Source of the DNA: Alteromonadaceae bacterium XY-R5
Lineage (GTDB): Bacteria > Pseudomonadota > Gammaproteobacteria > Enterobacterales > Alteromonadaceae
NCBI GenBank assembly: GCA_001660395.1
Contig: LXWE01000001.1
Location: forward strand, 1,240,001 to 1,304,000
DNA: 64,000 nucleotides
Direction: 5' to 3'
The notes beneath the pieces were generated by a model that saw only the letters and a program-made list of their open reading frames with translations, ran no database searches and had not been told where the DNA came from. Positions 47,321 to 55,928 of the stretch are shown piece after piece; the stretch's first letter is position 1, and each line of letters starts with the position of its first letter. The translations under genes and the position numbers were made by a program.

Positions 47321-48919
47321 ATGCACACTTTCCACTCCAGAAGACGATTGGCTGCCGTCAATCGCTTTGCCCCCGCAATCGCAGCCTTGTTCTACACAGT
47401 CTGCTCATTGCTGTGGGTTTTTGTATCCGATTACTTGGTTTTCGACGAACTTGACGAATCCTGGTGGCTACATATTGAAAGTCTGAAAAGCGGTTTATTT
47501 GTGCTGCTAACGGCAACCTTATTGTTCTTTGCCATGCGCAGATGGCAACGTCAGATCCAACACTGGACCAGTCGCTTTTTCAATTCGGAAAGCCAGCGTC
47601 AGTTTCTTTTAAGTCATGATCAGCTTACCGGCATGGCCAATCGTAAATTTTTACTGGCCGAGCTGAATGCAAAATTTAATCAGGCACCTCAGCAACAACG
47701 AGCGCTGATTTTGATAGCCCTGGATCGCTTCAAAATGATCAACGACAGCTATGGCCATAGAATGGGCGATGAAGTCCTCATCCGCGTAGCTGCTCGCTTA
47801 CAAAAAAATATTCCCACCGATTCAGTATTAGCCAGATTGGGCGGAGACACGTTTGCAGTAAGTCTAAACACACCACATCATGCAAAAGATGCAGCCAAAC
47901 TGGCAGCACAGCTTATCCAGGTACTGCACGCGCCGCTAATGCTGACCAATAATGAAGTATTGCATCTGGGGGCCTCAGCCGGCATAAGCTGGTATCCCAC
48001 TCACGGCCAGACAGCCGAAATTTTGCTGCATGATGCAGACGCAGCCTTACACAAAGCCAAGCATATCAGCCCGGGGAGCTATCAGTTTTACAGTGAAGAT
48101 TTAACCAGCAAAGCGCAGTCACAACTGAGCATTGAAAATCAGCTACATGATGCACTTGAAAAGAATGAGCTGGAGGTCTATTTCCAACCGCAAGTTGATG
48201 TCAATACTGGAGCAATCAGCGGCGCTGAAGCATTGGTGCGTTGGCAACATCCCACCCGAGGCATGGTATCACCTGCGGAATTTATTCCTGTTGCCGAATC
48301 CAGCGGTTTGATTTTGCCAATTGGCCAGTGGGTCCTTGAGCAAAGCATGCAGTACGCCAAAACCTGGATTGCTAAAGGCCACCCAGATTTCGTGGTCGCG
48401 GTGAACCTGTCAGCACTGCAATTACAACAATCTCACTGGAGTGAAAAAATTTTAGCGACGTTAGAACGTCTTCAACTGCCGGCAAAAAATCTGGAGTTAG
48501 AACTCACAGAAAGTCTGTTAATGGAAGCCAAAGATAATGTCATTAATGGGCTCAATCAACTGCGTCAGGCAGGTGTTACCATTGCCCTGGATGACTTTGG
48601 CACCGGCTATTCATCGCTGGCTTATCTAAAAAGTTTTCCTTTGGATATTCTAAAAATTGACCGTAGTTTTGTGGCCAATGTGCCGCACGACAAACAGGAT
48701 GAAGGAATCGTATCCAGCATCATCGCCATGGGTAAATTTTTAGGATATTCGGTGTTAGCCGAAGGCATCGAGTCTCAGGAACAACTGGCCTTTATTCGCC
48801 AGCTTGGCGGGCACAGATATCAGGGCTTCTTTTTCAGTCGCCCTCTGCCTGCGGCAGACTTTGAACGCCTGTTAGATGCATCTAACGACGGCCAGCAACA
48901 GCATAGTCGCTCGGCCTAA
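47321..48919 (+). CDS. GGDEF-EAL protein, probable c-di-GMP phosphodiesterase
   Basis: 532 aa, a shorter paralogue of the protein encoded just upstream. It has two membrane segments (LFYTVCSLLWVFVS and LFVLLTATLLFFAM) but no PAS domains. The cyclase motif is again GGDTF (near 175). The EAL domain is intact, with GAEALVRWQHP near 300, LELELTESLLM, DDFGTGYSSLAYLK and ILKIDRSFVANVP, the last motifs identical to the neighbour. The shared GGDTF and EAL stretches point to tandem duplication followed by PAS loss or gain. No clear ribosome site; a 206-bp gap separates the two. Confidence 0.92.
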   Translation: MHTFHSRRRLAAVNRFAPAIAALFYTVCSLLWVFVSDYLVFDELDESWWLHIESLKSGLFVLLTATLLFFAMRRWQRQIQHWTSRFFNSESQRQFLLSHDQLTGMANRKFLLAELNAKFNQAPQQQRALILIALDRFKMINDSYGHRMGDEVLIRVAARLQKNIPTDSVLARLGGDTFAVSLNTPHHAKDAAKLAAQLIQVLHAPLMLTNNEVLHLGASAGISWYPTHGQTAEILLHDADAALHKAKHISPGSYQFYSEDLTSKAQSQLSIENQLHDALEKNELEVYFQPQVDVNTGAISGAEALVRWQHPTRGMVSPAEFIPVAESSGLILPIGQWVLEQSMQYAKTWIAKGHPDFVVAVNLSALQLQQSHWSEKILATLERLQLPAKNLELELTESLLMEAKDNVINGLNQLRQAGVTIALDDFGTGYSSLAYLKSFPLDILKIDRSFVANVPHDKQDEGIVSSIIAMGKFLGYSVLAEGIESQEQLAFIRQLGGHRYQGFFFSRPLPAADFERLLDASNDGQQQHSRSA

Positions 48920-48937
48920 AGCTTAATACAGACAATG

Positions 48938-48967
48938 GGCCAAATGCCGTACAGCCGGTATTTGGCC
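48938..48967 (+). terminator. Hairpin after the second EAL gene
   Basis: GGCCAAAT / ATTTGGCC with an inner CCG / CGG, 18 nt after the stop codon. Only ATTT follows, so it is a weak classical terminator. Confidence 0.45.
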
Positions 48968-49083
48968 ATTTGCAATCCGGATGAATTCAGGTAATCTGCT
49001 CGGGTATTCATTCGAATGCGCCTGGATCAGCAGACAGGCCATAACTGAGCTGGCACATTGAATTCACACTCAAGGAGCCACTT

Positions 49084-50451
49084 ATGTCTGTTGCATCATC
49101 CCGTACCCTTTGGATCAAAACCCCGCAAGCCTGCTTTACTGCAAATGATCAGGATGCCTCTGGCGGCATAGTCATTGCTGGCAATACCATTGTCGAACTG
49201 GTCGCGGCCAATCAGCAGCCTGTTACCCCCGTAAATGAAGTCTTCGATGCCAGTGATTTAGTCGTTATTCCCGGGCTGATTAACACCCACCATCACTTTT
49301 ATCAAACCCTGACCCGGGCCTGGGCACCTGTGGTGAATGTTCCCTTGTTCCCCTGGTTAAAAACCCTGTATCCGGTCTGGGCGAAATTAACCCCGGACGC
49401 ACTGGCACTGGCCACTCAGGTAGCGATGGCAGAGCTGCTGCTATCTGGCTGCACCACGGCTGCCGATCATCACTATCTGTTCCCAACGGGTATGGACAAT
49501 GCCATTGATGTGCAGGTGGAGGTGGTGAAGCAACTGGGTATGCGCGCCATGCTTACCCGCGGATCCATGAGCCTGGGCGAAGATGAAGGCGGTTTACCAC
49601 CACGGCATACGGTGCAAACCGGTGAAGTGATCCTGAAGGACTCAGAGCGCCTGATTAAACAGTATCATCAGCGCGGCGACGGCGCGCAGATTCAGATTGC
49701 CCTGGCGCCCTGTTCGCCGTTTTCGGTGACCCGTGAAATCATGGCCGACAGTGCCAGACTGGCTGAAGAGTTAGATGTACGTCTGCACACTCACTTAGCA
49801 GAAACTCTGGATGAAGAAGCCTTTTGCCTGCAAATGTTCGGCATGCGCACCGTGGATTATCTGGAAAGCGTCGGCTGGCTAAGCGATCGTACCTGGCTGG
49901 CCCACGGCATTCACTTTAATCCGGATGAAATCCGCCGCTTAGGGGCTGCGGGCACCGGCATTTGTCACTGCCCGGTGTCAAATATGCGCCTGGCCTCTGG
50001 CATGTGCCCTACCCTGGATTTGGAAGCCACTGGCGCGCCGGTGGGCCTTGGCGTGGATGGCTCGGCCTCAAATGACGCCTCCAACCTGATGTACGAAGCG
50101 CGTCAGGCCTTGTACTTACAGCGATTAAAATACGATGCCGAGCGCATTACGCCAGAGCGGGTATTAGGCTGGGCCACCAAAGGCTCGGCAAGGTTACTGG
50201 GCCGCACTGACATAGGCGAAATCGCCGTGGGTAAGCAGGCTGATTTAGCCATGTTTAAACTCGATGCCCTGCGTTTTTCCGGCAGCCACGATCCTATTTC
50301 AGCGCTGCTGTTATGCGGTGCCGAACAGGCGGAATATGTGATGGTGGGCGGCAACTGGCGAGTCAAACAAGGTCAGATTGAGGGTCTGGATATTGCCGCC
50401 CTGATCGCCAGACACAAAGCCGCCGCCGCAAAACTAGTGGCGAATGCCTAG
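49084..50451 (+). CDS. 8-oxoguanine deaminase-type amidohydrolase
   Basis: 455 aa, amidohydrolase superfamily (TrzA/AtzA branch). Metal ligands are visible: NTHHHFYQTLTRAW (HxH), HTHLAETLDEE, LAHGIHF and GLGVDGSASND. Conserved text such as ELLLSGCTTAADHHYLFP and ICHCPVSNMRLASG is that of the P. aeruginosa PA0142 group of 8-oxoguanine deaminases, whose relatives also include isoxanthopterin deaminase. AAGGAG precedes the ATG. It is convergent, with 3 nt between stops, with a TsgA-like transporter. Cytoplasmic, purine or pterin salvage. Confidence 0.92.
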   Translation: MSVASSRTLWIKTPQACFTANDQDASGGIVIAGNTIVELVAANQQPVTPVNEVFDASDLVVIPGLINTHHHFYQTLTRAWAPVVNVPLFPWLKTLYPVWAKLTPDALALATQVAMAELLLSGCTTAADHHYLFPTGMDNAIDVQVEVVKQLGMRAMLTRGSMSLGEDEGGLPPRHTVQTGEVILKDSERLIKQYHQRGDGAQIQIALAPCSPFSVTREIMADSARLAEELDVRLHTHLAETLDEEAFCLQMFGMRTVDYLESVGWLSDRTWLAHGIHFNPDEIRRLGAAGTGICHCPVSNMRLASGMCPTLDLEATGAPVGLGVDGSASNDASNLMYEARQALYLQRLKYDAERITPERVLGWATKGSARLLGRTDIGEIAVGKQADLAMFKLDALRFSGSHDPISALLLCGAEQAEYVMVGGNWRVKQGQIEGLDIAALIARHKAAAAKLVANA

Positions 50452-50454
50452 GCC

Positions 50455-51684
50455 TTAATTCGCTTCATTGTTAGGGGCTGTTGATAGCAACAGCCCTGCG
50501 TTGACTCTGACGTTACGTCTCTGCTCCATCCCCAGCACAACTGCAAACATTACCCCAACCATGACATACGCCAGCCAGCTCATCTGCATGGATGCGGCTA
50601 CGCCCCAGTGTGCGACTACCCAGCCAGATAAGGCAGGCGCGCAGGTGCTGCCAATATTGCCGCTAAAGAGCAGGAAGGTGATCAGCACTGGCGGTGCCTG
50701 TGCGACCTGCATCGAGCCCACCGCCATGGCGATTTTATAGATACAGGTGGTGAGAAAACCAAAGGCAAAACTCATCAGCAGGAAGCTATTGGCATCCCGG
50801 GTCAGATTAAAAAAGCCGGTAATCCCAATGGCAATCACCGCCACCACCATCAGCATGGTTCTGGCCGGGATTTTATTCACTAAAAGCGCTGCACTTATCA
50901 GGCCGAAGATCGACAGCCCCCAGTAATTGCCTACCACAGCGCCCGCCTGCTGGGCCGTTAAGCCAAAACTCTGCTGCAGATAATTCGGTGCCCAGGTCAA
51001 AAATGTGGTTTGCGCGATTAAATGCCCGCACACCCCAATCCCCATCAAAATGACAGGTAAGGTCATGATCTGCTTAAGCGGGCTAGCAGATGAACCTGCC
51101 ATTTTGCTGCTTACAGCAACTGGTTCAAAGCTTACCAACAGTAGACATACAAAAATCAGCAAGGCCACCACACCAACGGCGGCATAACTCCACTGCCAGT
51201 GAATACCAGCCCCCAGCAACACAATTGCCAGAGAAGGGAAAATAAAACCTGCTGCGCTGAAGGCACAGTCAGTGGATAAAAACGCCGCCGCTCGCTGATT
51301 CTCCTGGTAAATATTGGAGATGATCACCGCACCGCCTGCCAGCCCGATGCCACAGCATAAGCCCAGCAGGAACAGGCCCGCCATTAAGCTGCTTGAAGAC
51401 AATTCGGTTAATGCCAGTAGCCACATCAATACCAGTAAAAACAGGCCATAGGTCAGCTGCATTACCCTGGGAACGGCAAAGTGCGAGTATATAAAAAGCG
51501 AACTAAAGGTACCTGTCAGCGCGCCACCTGTCAGCCAGGAAAACACACTCACCGCCTGTGCGGGAGGCAACCCCATCTGCGCCGCCAGGTCATTCAGAAT
51601 CACCCCAATCTGGGTCAGCAAGCCAGACATCACCATATAGGTCATAAAGGCAATCAGGGTAAGCAGGATGTTATTCTTATGCAT
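50455..51684 (-). CDS. TsgA-like MFS transporter
   Basis: 409 aa, about 12 hydrophobic segments. The pattern GLCCGIGLAGGAVIISNIYQ, AFLSTDCAFSAAGFIFPSLA and HWQWSYAAVGVVALLIFV follows E. coli TsgA, a major-facilitator protein of poorly known substrate. It is convergent with the 8-oxoguanine deaminase gene, whose product may act on its substrate, but opposite strands mean they are not one operon. Confidence 0.82.
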   Translation of the reverse strand: MHKNNILLTLIAFMTYMVMSGLLTQIGVILNDLAAQMGLPPAQAVSVFSWLTGGALTGTFSSLFIYSHFAVPRVMQLTYGLFLLVLMWLLALTELSSSSLMAGLFLLGLCCGIGLAGGAVIISNIYQENQRAAAFLSTDCAFSAAGFIFPSLAIVLLGAGIHWQWSYAAVGVVALLIFVCLLLVSFEPVAVSSKMAGSSASPLKQIMTLPVILMGIGVCGHLIAQTTFLTWAPNYLQQSFGLTAQQAGAVVGNYWGLSIFGLISAALLVNKIPARTMLMVVAVIAIGITGFFNLTRDANSFLLMSFAFGFLTTCIYKIAMAVGSMQVAQAPPVLITFLLFSGNIGSTCAPALSGWVVAHWGVAASMQMSWLAYVMVGVMFAVVLGMEQRRNVRVNAGLLLSTAPNNEAN

Positions 51685-51901
51685 TCTCTATCCAACAGCT
51701 CGGGCTTTTAGATAGCTACGCAAAGAGCAGGCCAGTAAGTATCAATGCTGCCTATTTCGCCATCAATGCCTTAATAGCTGAGATAGAGTGCAAATTGCGC
51801 ATGAGAAGGTGACTGTAGGCTGAGACAGTTGCTGCAATAGCGTGCACGCCCCAAGGCAAATGCACCGCACTTGTCAGCCATTTCAGGCACAAAGCAGAAG
51901 T
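51685..51901. other. Gap between the glyA terminator and the TsgA-like gene
   Basis: About 217 bp with no reading frame or RNA recognised. It must hold the promoter of the minus-strand transporter gene. Confidence 0.3.
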
Positions 51902-51926
51902 AAAAAAGCCGCCTAATCAGGCGGCT
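51902..51926 (-). terminator. Intrinsic terminator of glyA
   Basis: Stem AGCCGCCT / AGGCGGCT with a 4-nt loop and, on the minus strand, a run of six T. It is 50 nt downstream of the glyA stop. Confidence 0.9.
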
Positions 51927-51975
51927 GTGTCAATAACGACACAGAGGGCATCAACCTTAGTTGAGAAGGAATTTA

Positions 51976-53229
51976 TTAAGCATAAACCGGAAAGGCCTGA
52001 CAGAGTTCCACCACCTGATTTCTTACCCTGGCAATGGTGCTCATATCAGCAGGTTTATCCAGAATGTCAGCAATCCAGTTGGCTAACTGAGTAACCTCAT
52101 TCACGCCCATCCCCCGGGAGGTGACTGCGGGTGTACCGATACGAATGCCACCTGTCACAAAAGGGGAATTGGGATCATTCGGTACGGTATTTTTATTCAC
52201 GGTAATATTGGCCGCCCCAAGACACATATCGGCCTCTTTCCCCGTCAGGCCTTTGTCGACTAAATTCAGTAAAAACATGTGGTTATCTGTGCCACCAGAG
52301 ACAACCTGATAGCCTCGCTGAATAAGGATATCGGCCATTGCGCGGGCATTATCAATCACCTGCTGCTGATACTGCTTAAATGCCGGTGACATGGCTTCAC
52401 GAAATGCCACGGCTTTTGCTGCAATCACATGCATCAGCGGGCCACCCTGCGTCCCTGGAAAGATCATGCTGTTGAGCTTTTTCTCCAGTTCAGGATTGGC
52501 TTTAGCCAAAATCACGCCGCCACGGGGGCCGCGCAAGGTTTTATGGGTGGTGCTTGTGACCACGTCGGCAAATGGTATCGGGTTTGGGTAAAGACCTGCC
52601 GCGATAAGCCCGGCAACATGGGCCATATCCACCAGCAGCCACGCGCCAACGCTATCGGCAATCTTACGGAAACGCTGCCAGTCAACCACACGCGAATAGG
52701 CAGAAAAGCCAGCCACTATCATTTTAGGCTGATGCTGCTTTGCCATTGCTTCAACTTGGGCATAATCAATCAGTCCAGTGTCGACATCTAAACCATACTG
52801 CACCGAATGATATAACTTGCCGGAAAAACTGGGCTTTGCACCATGAGTTAAATGACCACCGTGATCCAGGCTCAAGCCTAAAATGGTATCCCCAGGTTGC
52901 AGCAGTGCCATATACACCGCGGCATTAGCCTGGGAGCCTGAGTGGGGCTGAACATTGGCATAATCGGCACCGAACAACACTTTAAGACGCTCTATCGCAA
53001 GGGTTTCAATTTCATCTGCATGTTCGCATCCACCGTAATACCGTTTGCCTGGGTAGCCTTCTGCGTACTTGTTAGTGAACTGGCTTCCCTGCGCTTCCAT
53101 TACCGCTTTGCTGGTGTAATTTTCAGACGCAATAAGCTCAATATGCTGCTCCTGACGGATAGTTTCAGCCGCCAAAATGGCAGCCACCTGAGAATCACTT
53201 TCCCCAATCAAGCAATTCAAATTATTCAT
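51976..53229 (-). CDS. glyA: Serine hydroxymethyltransferase
   Basis: Interconverts serine and glycine with tetrahydrofolate. 417 aa. The marks are [47 protein letters not shown] and the PLP lysine in [14 protein letters not shown] (near 229). The N-terminus is slightly divergent ([14 protein letters not shown]), and [19 protein letters not shown] replaces the more common GMSLxxGGHLTHG. With a divergent LysR gene beside it, this may be a second, specialised copy rather than the housekeeping one; that cannot be checked here. AGGA precedes the ATG. Confidence 0.93.
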   Translation of the reverse strand: MNNLNCLIGESDSQVAAILAAETIRQEQHIELIASENYTSKAVMEAQGSQFTNKYAEGYPGKRYYGGCEHADEIETLAIERLKVLFGADYANVQPHSGSQANAAVYMALLQPGDTILGLSLDHGGHLTHGAKPSFSGKLYHSVQYGLDVDTGLIDYAQVEAMAKQHQPKMIVAGFSAYSRVVDWQRFRKIADSVGAWLLVDMAHVAGLIAAGLYPNPIPFADVVTSTTHKTLRGPRGGVILAKANPELEKKLNSMIFPGTQGGPLMHVIAAKAVAFREAMSPAFKQYQQQVIDNARAMADILIQRGYQVVSGGTDNHMFLLNLVDKGLTGKEADMCLGAANITVNKNTVPNDPNSPFVTGGIRIGTPAVTSRGMGVNEVTQLANWIADILDKPADMSTIARVRNQVVELCQAFPVYA

Positions 53230-53264
53230 ACGTTTTCCTATTGCTTCTGAATTTTCCTCATGCT

Positions 53265-53318
53265 AATTCTTAGGGGGATATAAATAAAATCAATAAATCA
53301 AATAGGGTTATAAGAATT
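53265..53318. promoter_or_regulatory. Inverted repeat in the glyA-lysR divergent promoter
   Basis: Arms AATTCTTA (53265-53272) and TAAGAATT (53311-53318) lie 38 bp apart in the 117-bp A/T-rich gap between glyA and the LysR gene. They could be contact sites of the LysR protein. Confidence 0.35.
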
Positions 53319-53346
53319 TAAAATAGTAACAAGCGGAAGAGGTATC

Positions 53347-54216
53347 ATGAGAAATTTATCCATTGATTTTCTGCGCTCTTTTATCACGATTGCGCAAACG
53401 GGAAGTTACACCGCTTGTGCTGAAAAGCTTAAAAGAACACAGCCTGCAATTAGTTTACAAATAAAAAAATTAGAGGAAACAATCGGCGACAAATTATTTG
53501 AAAGAAATGGAAACCGCTTAAATTTAACCTTATCGGGAAGTAAATTATTAGAGTTCGGTATGAAAATGGTCAGGTTAAATGATCAGGCCATGTCTGAATT
53601 CGGCCGACCGCAAATCAGTGGTTACATAAAACTGGGGATACCCAGCGAATTTTCCACCTTTTTAATGCCAAGAATCATTGGCCGATTCAGCCAGAATTAT
53701 CCGGAGATTTCACTGGAAGTGCATTGCGCATTAAGCCGCGATCTCCTCAGTGAACCCACCATGGAAAAATTCGATTTAATCCTTGCTTTACAAGAGTTTC
53801 CGGATGAAAGTAAACCGGGATATATCAAAACTGAACCCTTAGTCTGGGTAGGAAATCCACGTTTTAGCCGCAACTTACCCGAGAAATTGCCGTTGATTGC
53901 TGCACCACCGCCCTGCATTTACCGTAAGCGTGTGTTACAAGCACTCGAAAAAGCCAAAAAGGATTGGCATATTGTTTATACCATTTCAGATTTAACCGGT
54001 ATTCGTTCCGCCATTGATGAAGGATTAGGTTTAACGGTATTGGCAAAAAGCACGGTACCACAAGGATTAAATATTATTGCCGACAACCCTAATTTGCCAG
54101 AAATGGGAAATATAGGCATTCAGTTAATTAATCCAAAAAATAAATCCAGCGAAGCAATAAAATTACTTTCTGAATCAATCATTTCTAATCTTACCAACGC
54201 AGGATCTCACATTTAA
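53347..54216 (+). CDS. LysR-family transcriptional regulator
   Basis: 289 aa. The winged helix-turn-helix is clear: DFLRSFITIAQTGSYTACAE then KLKRTQPAISLQIKKLEETI (residues about 6-45). The effector domain follows from about 90 (YIKLGIPSEFSTFLMPRIIG). GGAAGAGG precedes the ATG. It is divergent from glyA, its most likely target, and convergent with the AbgB-like gene. E. coli abg genes for folate-fragment use are also under a LysR regulator. The first 250 nt are visibly richer in A/T than the neighbours, a possible sign of transfer. Confidence 0.92.
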   Translation: MRNLSIDFLRSFITIAQTGSYTACAEKLKRTQPAISLQIKKLEETIGDKLFERNGNRLNLTLSGSKLLEFGMKMVRLNDQAMSEFGRPQISGYIKLGIPSEFSTFLMPRIIGRFSQNYPEISLEVHCALSRDLLSEPTMEKFDLILALQEFPDESKPGYIKTEPLVWVGNPRFSRNLPEKLPLIAAPPPCIYRKRVLQALEKAKKDWHIVYTISDLTGIRSAIDEGLGLTVLAKSTVPQGLNIIADNPNLPEMGNIGIQLINPKNKSSEAIKLLSESIISNLTNAGSHI

Positions 54217-54255
54217 AAAATGTGGCACCATAGAAATTATGGATGCCACATTTTT
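54215..54255. terminator. Bidirectional terminator between lysR and the AbgB-like gene
   Basis: Stem TGTGGCA / TGCCACA with an inner CCATA / TATGG, flanked by six A on one side and five T on the other. It overlaps the LysR stop codon and lies 5 nt from the stop of the convergent gene, so it can serve both. Confidence 0.9.
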
Positions 54256-54259
54256 ACAA

Positions 54260-55855
54260 TCATTCCTTTTTAATGGTTGGGTAATCAATCCCTAGCTGTT
54301 CCAAATAGCTATCGTATTTATTTGCATCATAATAATAGGGACGCATTTTCTCCCGATAACGCTGCATAATTTCCTGATTAAGTTGAATTTGTGGCAAGTC
54401 CTGCTCCCTCACCAACGGCTGATACTTCACTTCTTTGGTTTGCACATCGGTAAAGTACGCTTTAGCCTTATCCAATAATCCCGTATCCGTGATTAAATCG
54501 AACAAATTCAGTGCCTGAACTTTTGCCCCTGTCACTATGCCTTTATGAGCAATGGGCGTGGCCATAGATACCGCATTTGACCAGTTATGTCCGGGTAAAT
54601 TAGGAATATTGGCTGGATACATCATAAAGATGGTCGGTGCATTCCAGGAAATATCCCCCACATCATCCGACGGCCCACCTGTCATATATTTTTCTGGCGG
54701 AGGGGGTCTCAGAGGAGACACCTCAGTTGCCAGCCCGGTTTGCGCCACACCTATCTCTTTTTGCAGAGCTTTGGCCAGAGTAAGGTCGTCCTGGCTCCAG
54801 CTAGGCATGCCCACTTTTTGCATATTTGCATATGCCTGTTCTGCCATTGGCTGGTTAAAATGCCCAGGCCATGCACTGCCAAGTAAGGTTGATTCCCAAC
54901 GAGTGTCTGTCATCAACGCCGCACCTTCGGCCATCTTATCTGCCATCTCCCAAAGGCCCTTAATATGGGGATAATCCAGTTCGCGGAAGTAGTACCAGAT
55001 ACTGGCTTTGGGCGGCACAACATTGGGCTGATCACCGCCATCGGTAATGACCGAATGGATCCGCTGGGATAAACGCAGATGTTCACGACGATAATTCATC
55101 CCTACGTTCATCAGCTCTACTGCATCGGCAGCGCTGCGACCGCGCCATGGTGCTGCCGCACTGTGGGCCGATTCACCATAAAAATCATATTTAACCGACA
55201 CCAGGCCAGACATGCCAACATTGCCATAAAAGGTCGACAGGCTGTTGCCCACATGAGAATACAGCACCGCATCAACATCTTTAAAATAGCCGGCCCTTAC
55301 ATAATAGGCTTTGGTGGCTAACTGCTCTTCGGCAATGCCAGGCCAGATTTTGATGGTGCCCTGAATGTGGTTTTTCTGCATCCACTGTTTCATCGAAAGG
55401 GCAGCAATAATATTCACAACTTCGCCGGAATTATGGCCTTCGCCATGGCCGGGCGCCCCTTCAACGATGGGATCGTGATACGCCACTCCGGGCTTTTGCG
55501 ATGCTTTTGGGATCCCATCCAGATCGGAGCCCAGTGCGATAACAGGTTTACCGCTACCCCAACTGGCGAACCAGGCGGTCGGAATACCGGCAATGCCCCG
55601 CTCCACGGTAAACCCATTATCTTCGAGTAATTTGGTCAGGTAGGCGGAAGATTCCACCTCCTGAAATCCTAACTCTCCAAAGCTGAACAAGGTGTCATTC
55701 ATCACCTGCGCCAGTTTGGCCTTTGCCTGCACCGATGTAATAAGCTGCTGCTTAATTTGCTCTCGCTCGGCATCACTGATGCTGGCGGCATGGGCTCCCA
55801 GCACCGCCAGGGCAAAGCAACTCCCCGCCAGAGCCCTGATTAAAAATTTCGACAT
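54260..55855 (-). CDS. Exported AbgB-like M20 amidohydrolase (copy 1)
   Basis: 531 aa from the ATG at 55855, which has CAGGAGG upstream and a signal peptide (ALAGSCFALAVLGAHAA). It follows E. coli AbgB, the p-aminobenzoyl-glutamate hydrolase subunit: KPVIALGSDLDGIPKASQKP, GGDQPNVVP, DDVGDISW and IAHKG. Metal ligands expected for the family are E176/E177 (GIAEEQ), H201 and the HKG histidine. However, the usual Cys ligand (GHGCGHN in AbgB) is Glu here (GHGEGHN, E139). E. coli AbgB is cytoplasmic, so the export signal is notable. It is the last gene of the receptor operon. Confidence 0.88.
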   Translation of the reverse strand: MSKFLIRALAGSCFALAVLGAHAASISDAEREQIKQQLITSVQAKAKLAQVMNDTLFSFGELGFQEVESSAYLTKLLEDNGFTVERGIAGIPTAWFASWGSGKPVIALGSDLDGIPKASQKPGVAYHDPIVEGAPGHGEGHNSGEVVNIIAALSMKQWMQKNHIQGTIKIWPGIAEEQLATKAYYVRAGYFKDVDAVLYSHVGNSLSTFYGNVGMSGLVSVKYDFYGESAHSAAAPWRGRSAADAVELMNVGMNYRREHLRLSQRIHSVITDGGDQPNVVPPKASIWYYFRELDYPHIKGLWEMADKMAEGAALMTDTRWESTLLGSAWPGHFNQPMAEQAYANMQKVGMPSWSQDDLTLAKALQKEIGVAQTGLATEVSPLRPPPPEKYMTGGPSDDVGDISWNAPTIFMMYPANIPNLPGHNWSNAVSMATPIAHKGIVTGAKVQALNLFDLITDTGLLDKAKAYFTDVQTKEVKYQPLVREQDLPQIQLNQEIMQRYREKMRPYYYDANKYDSYLEQLGIDYPTIKKE

Positions 55856-55928
55856 ATCAACCTCCTGAAAACGGAAAAAGCAGCCCACCTGATACCATCA
55901 TCAGGGGACTGCAACTGGAGAATCGGTG

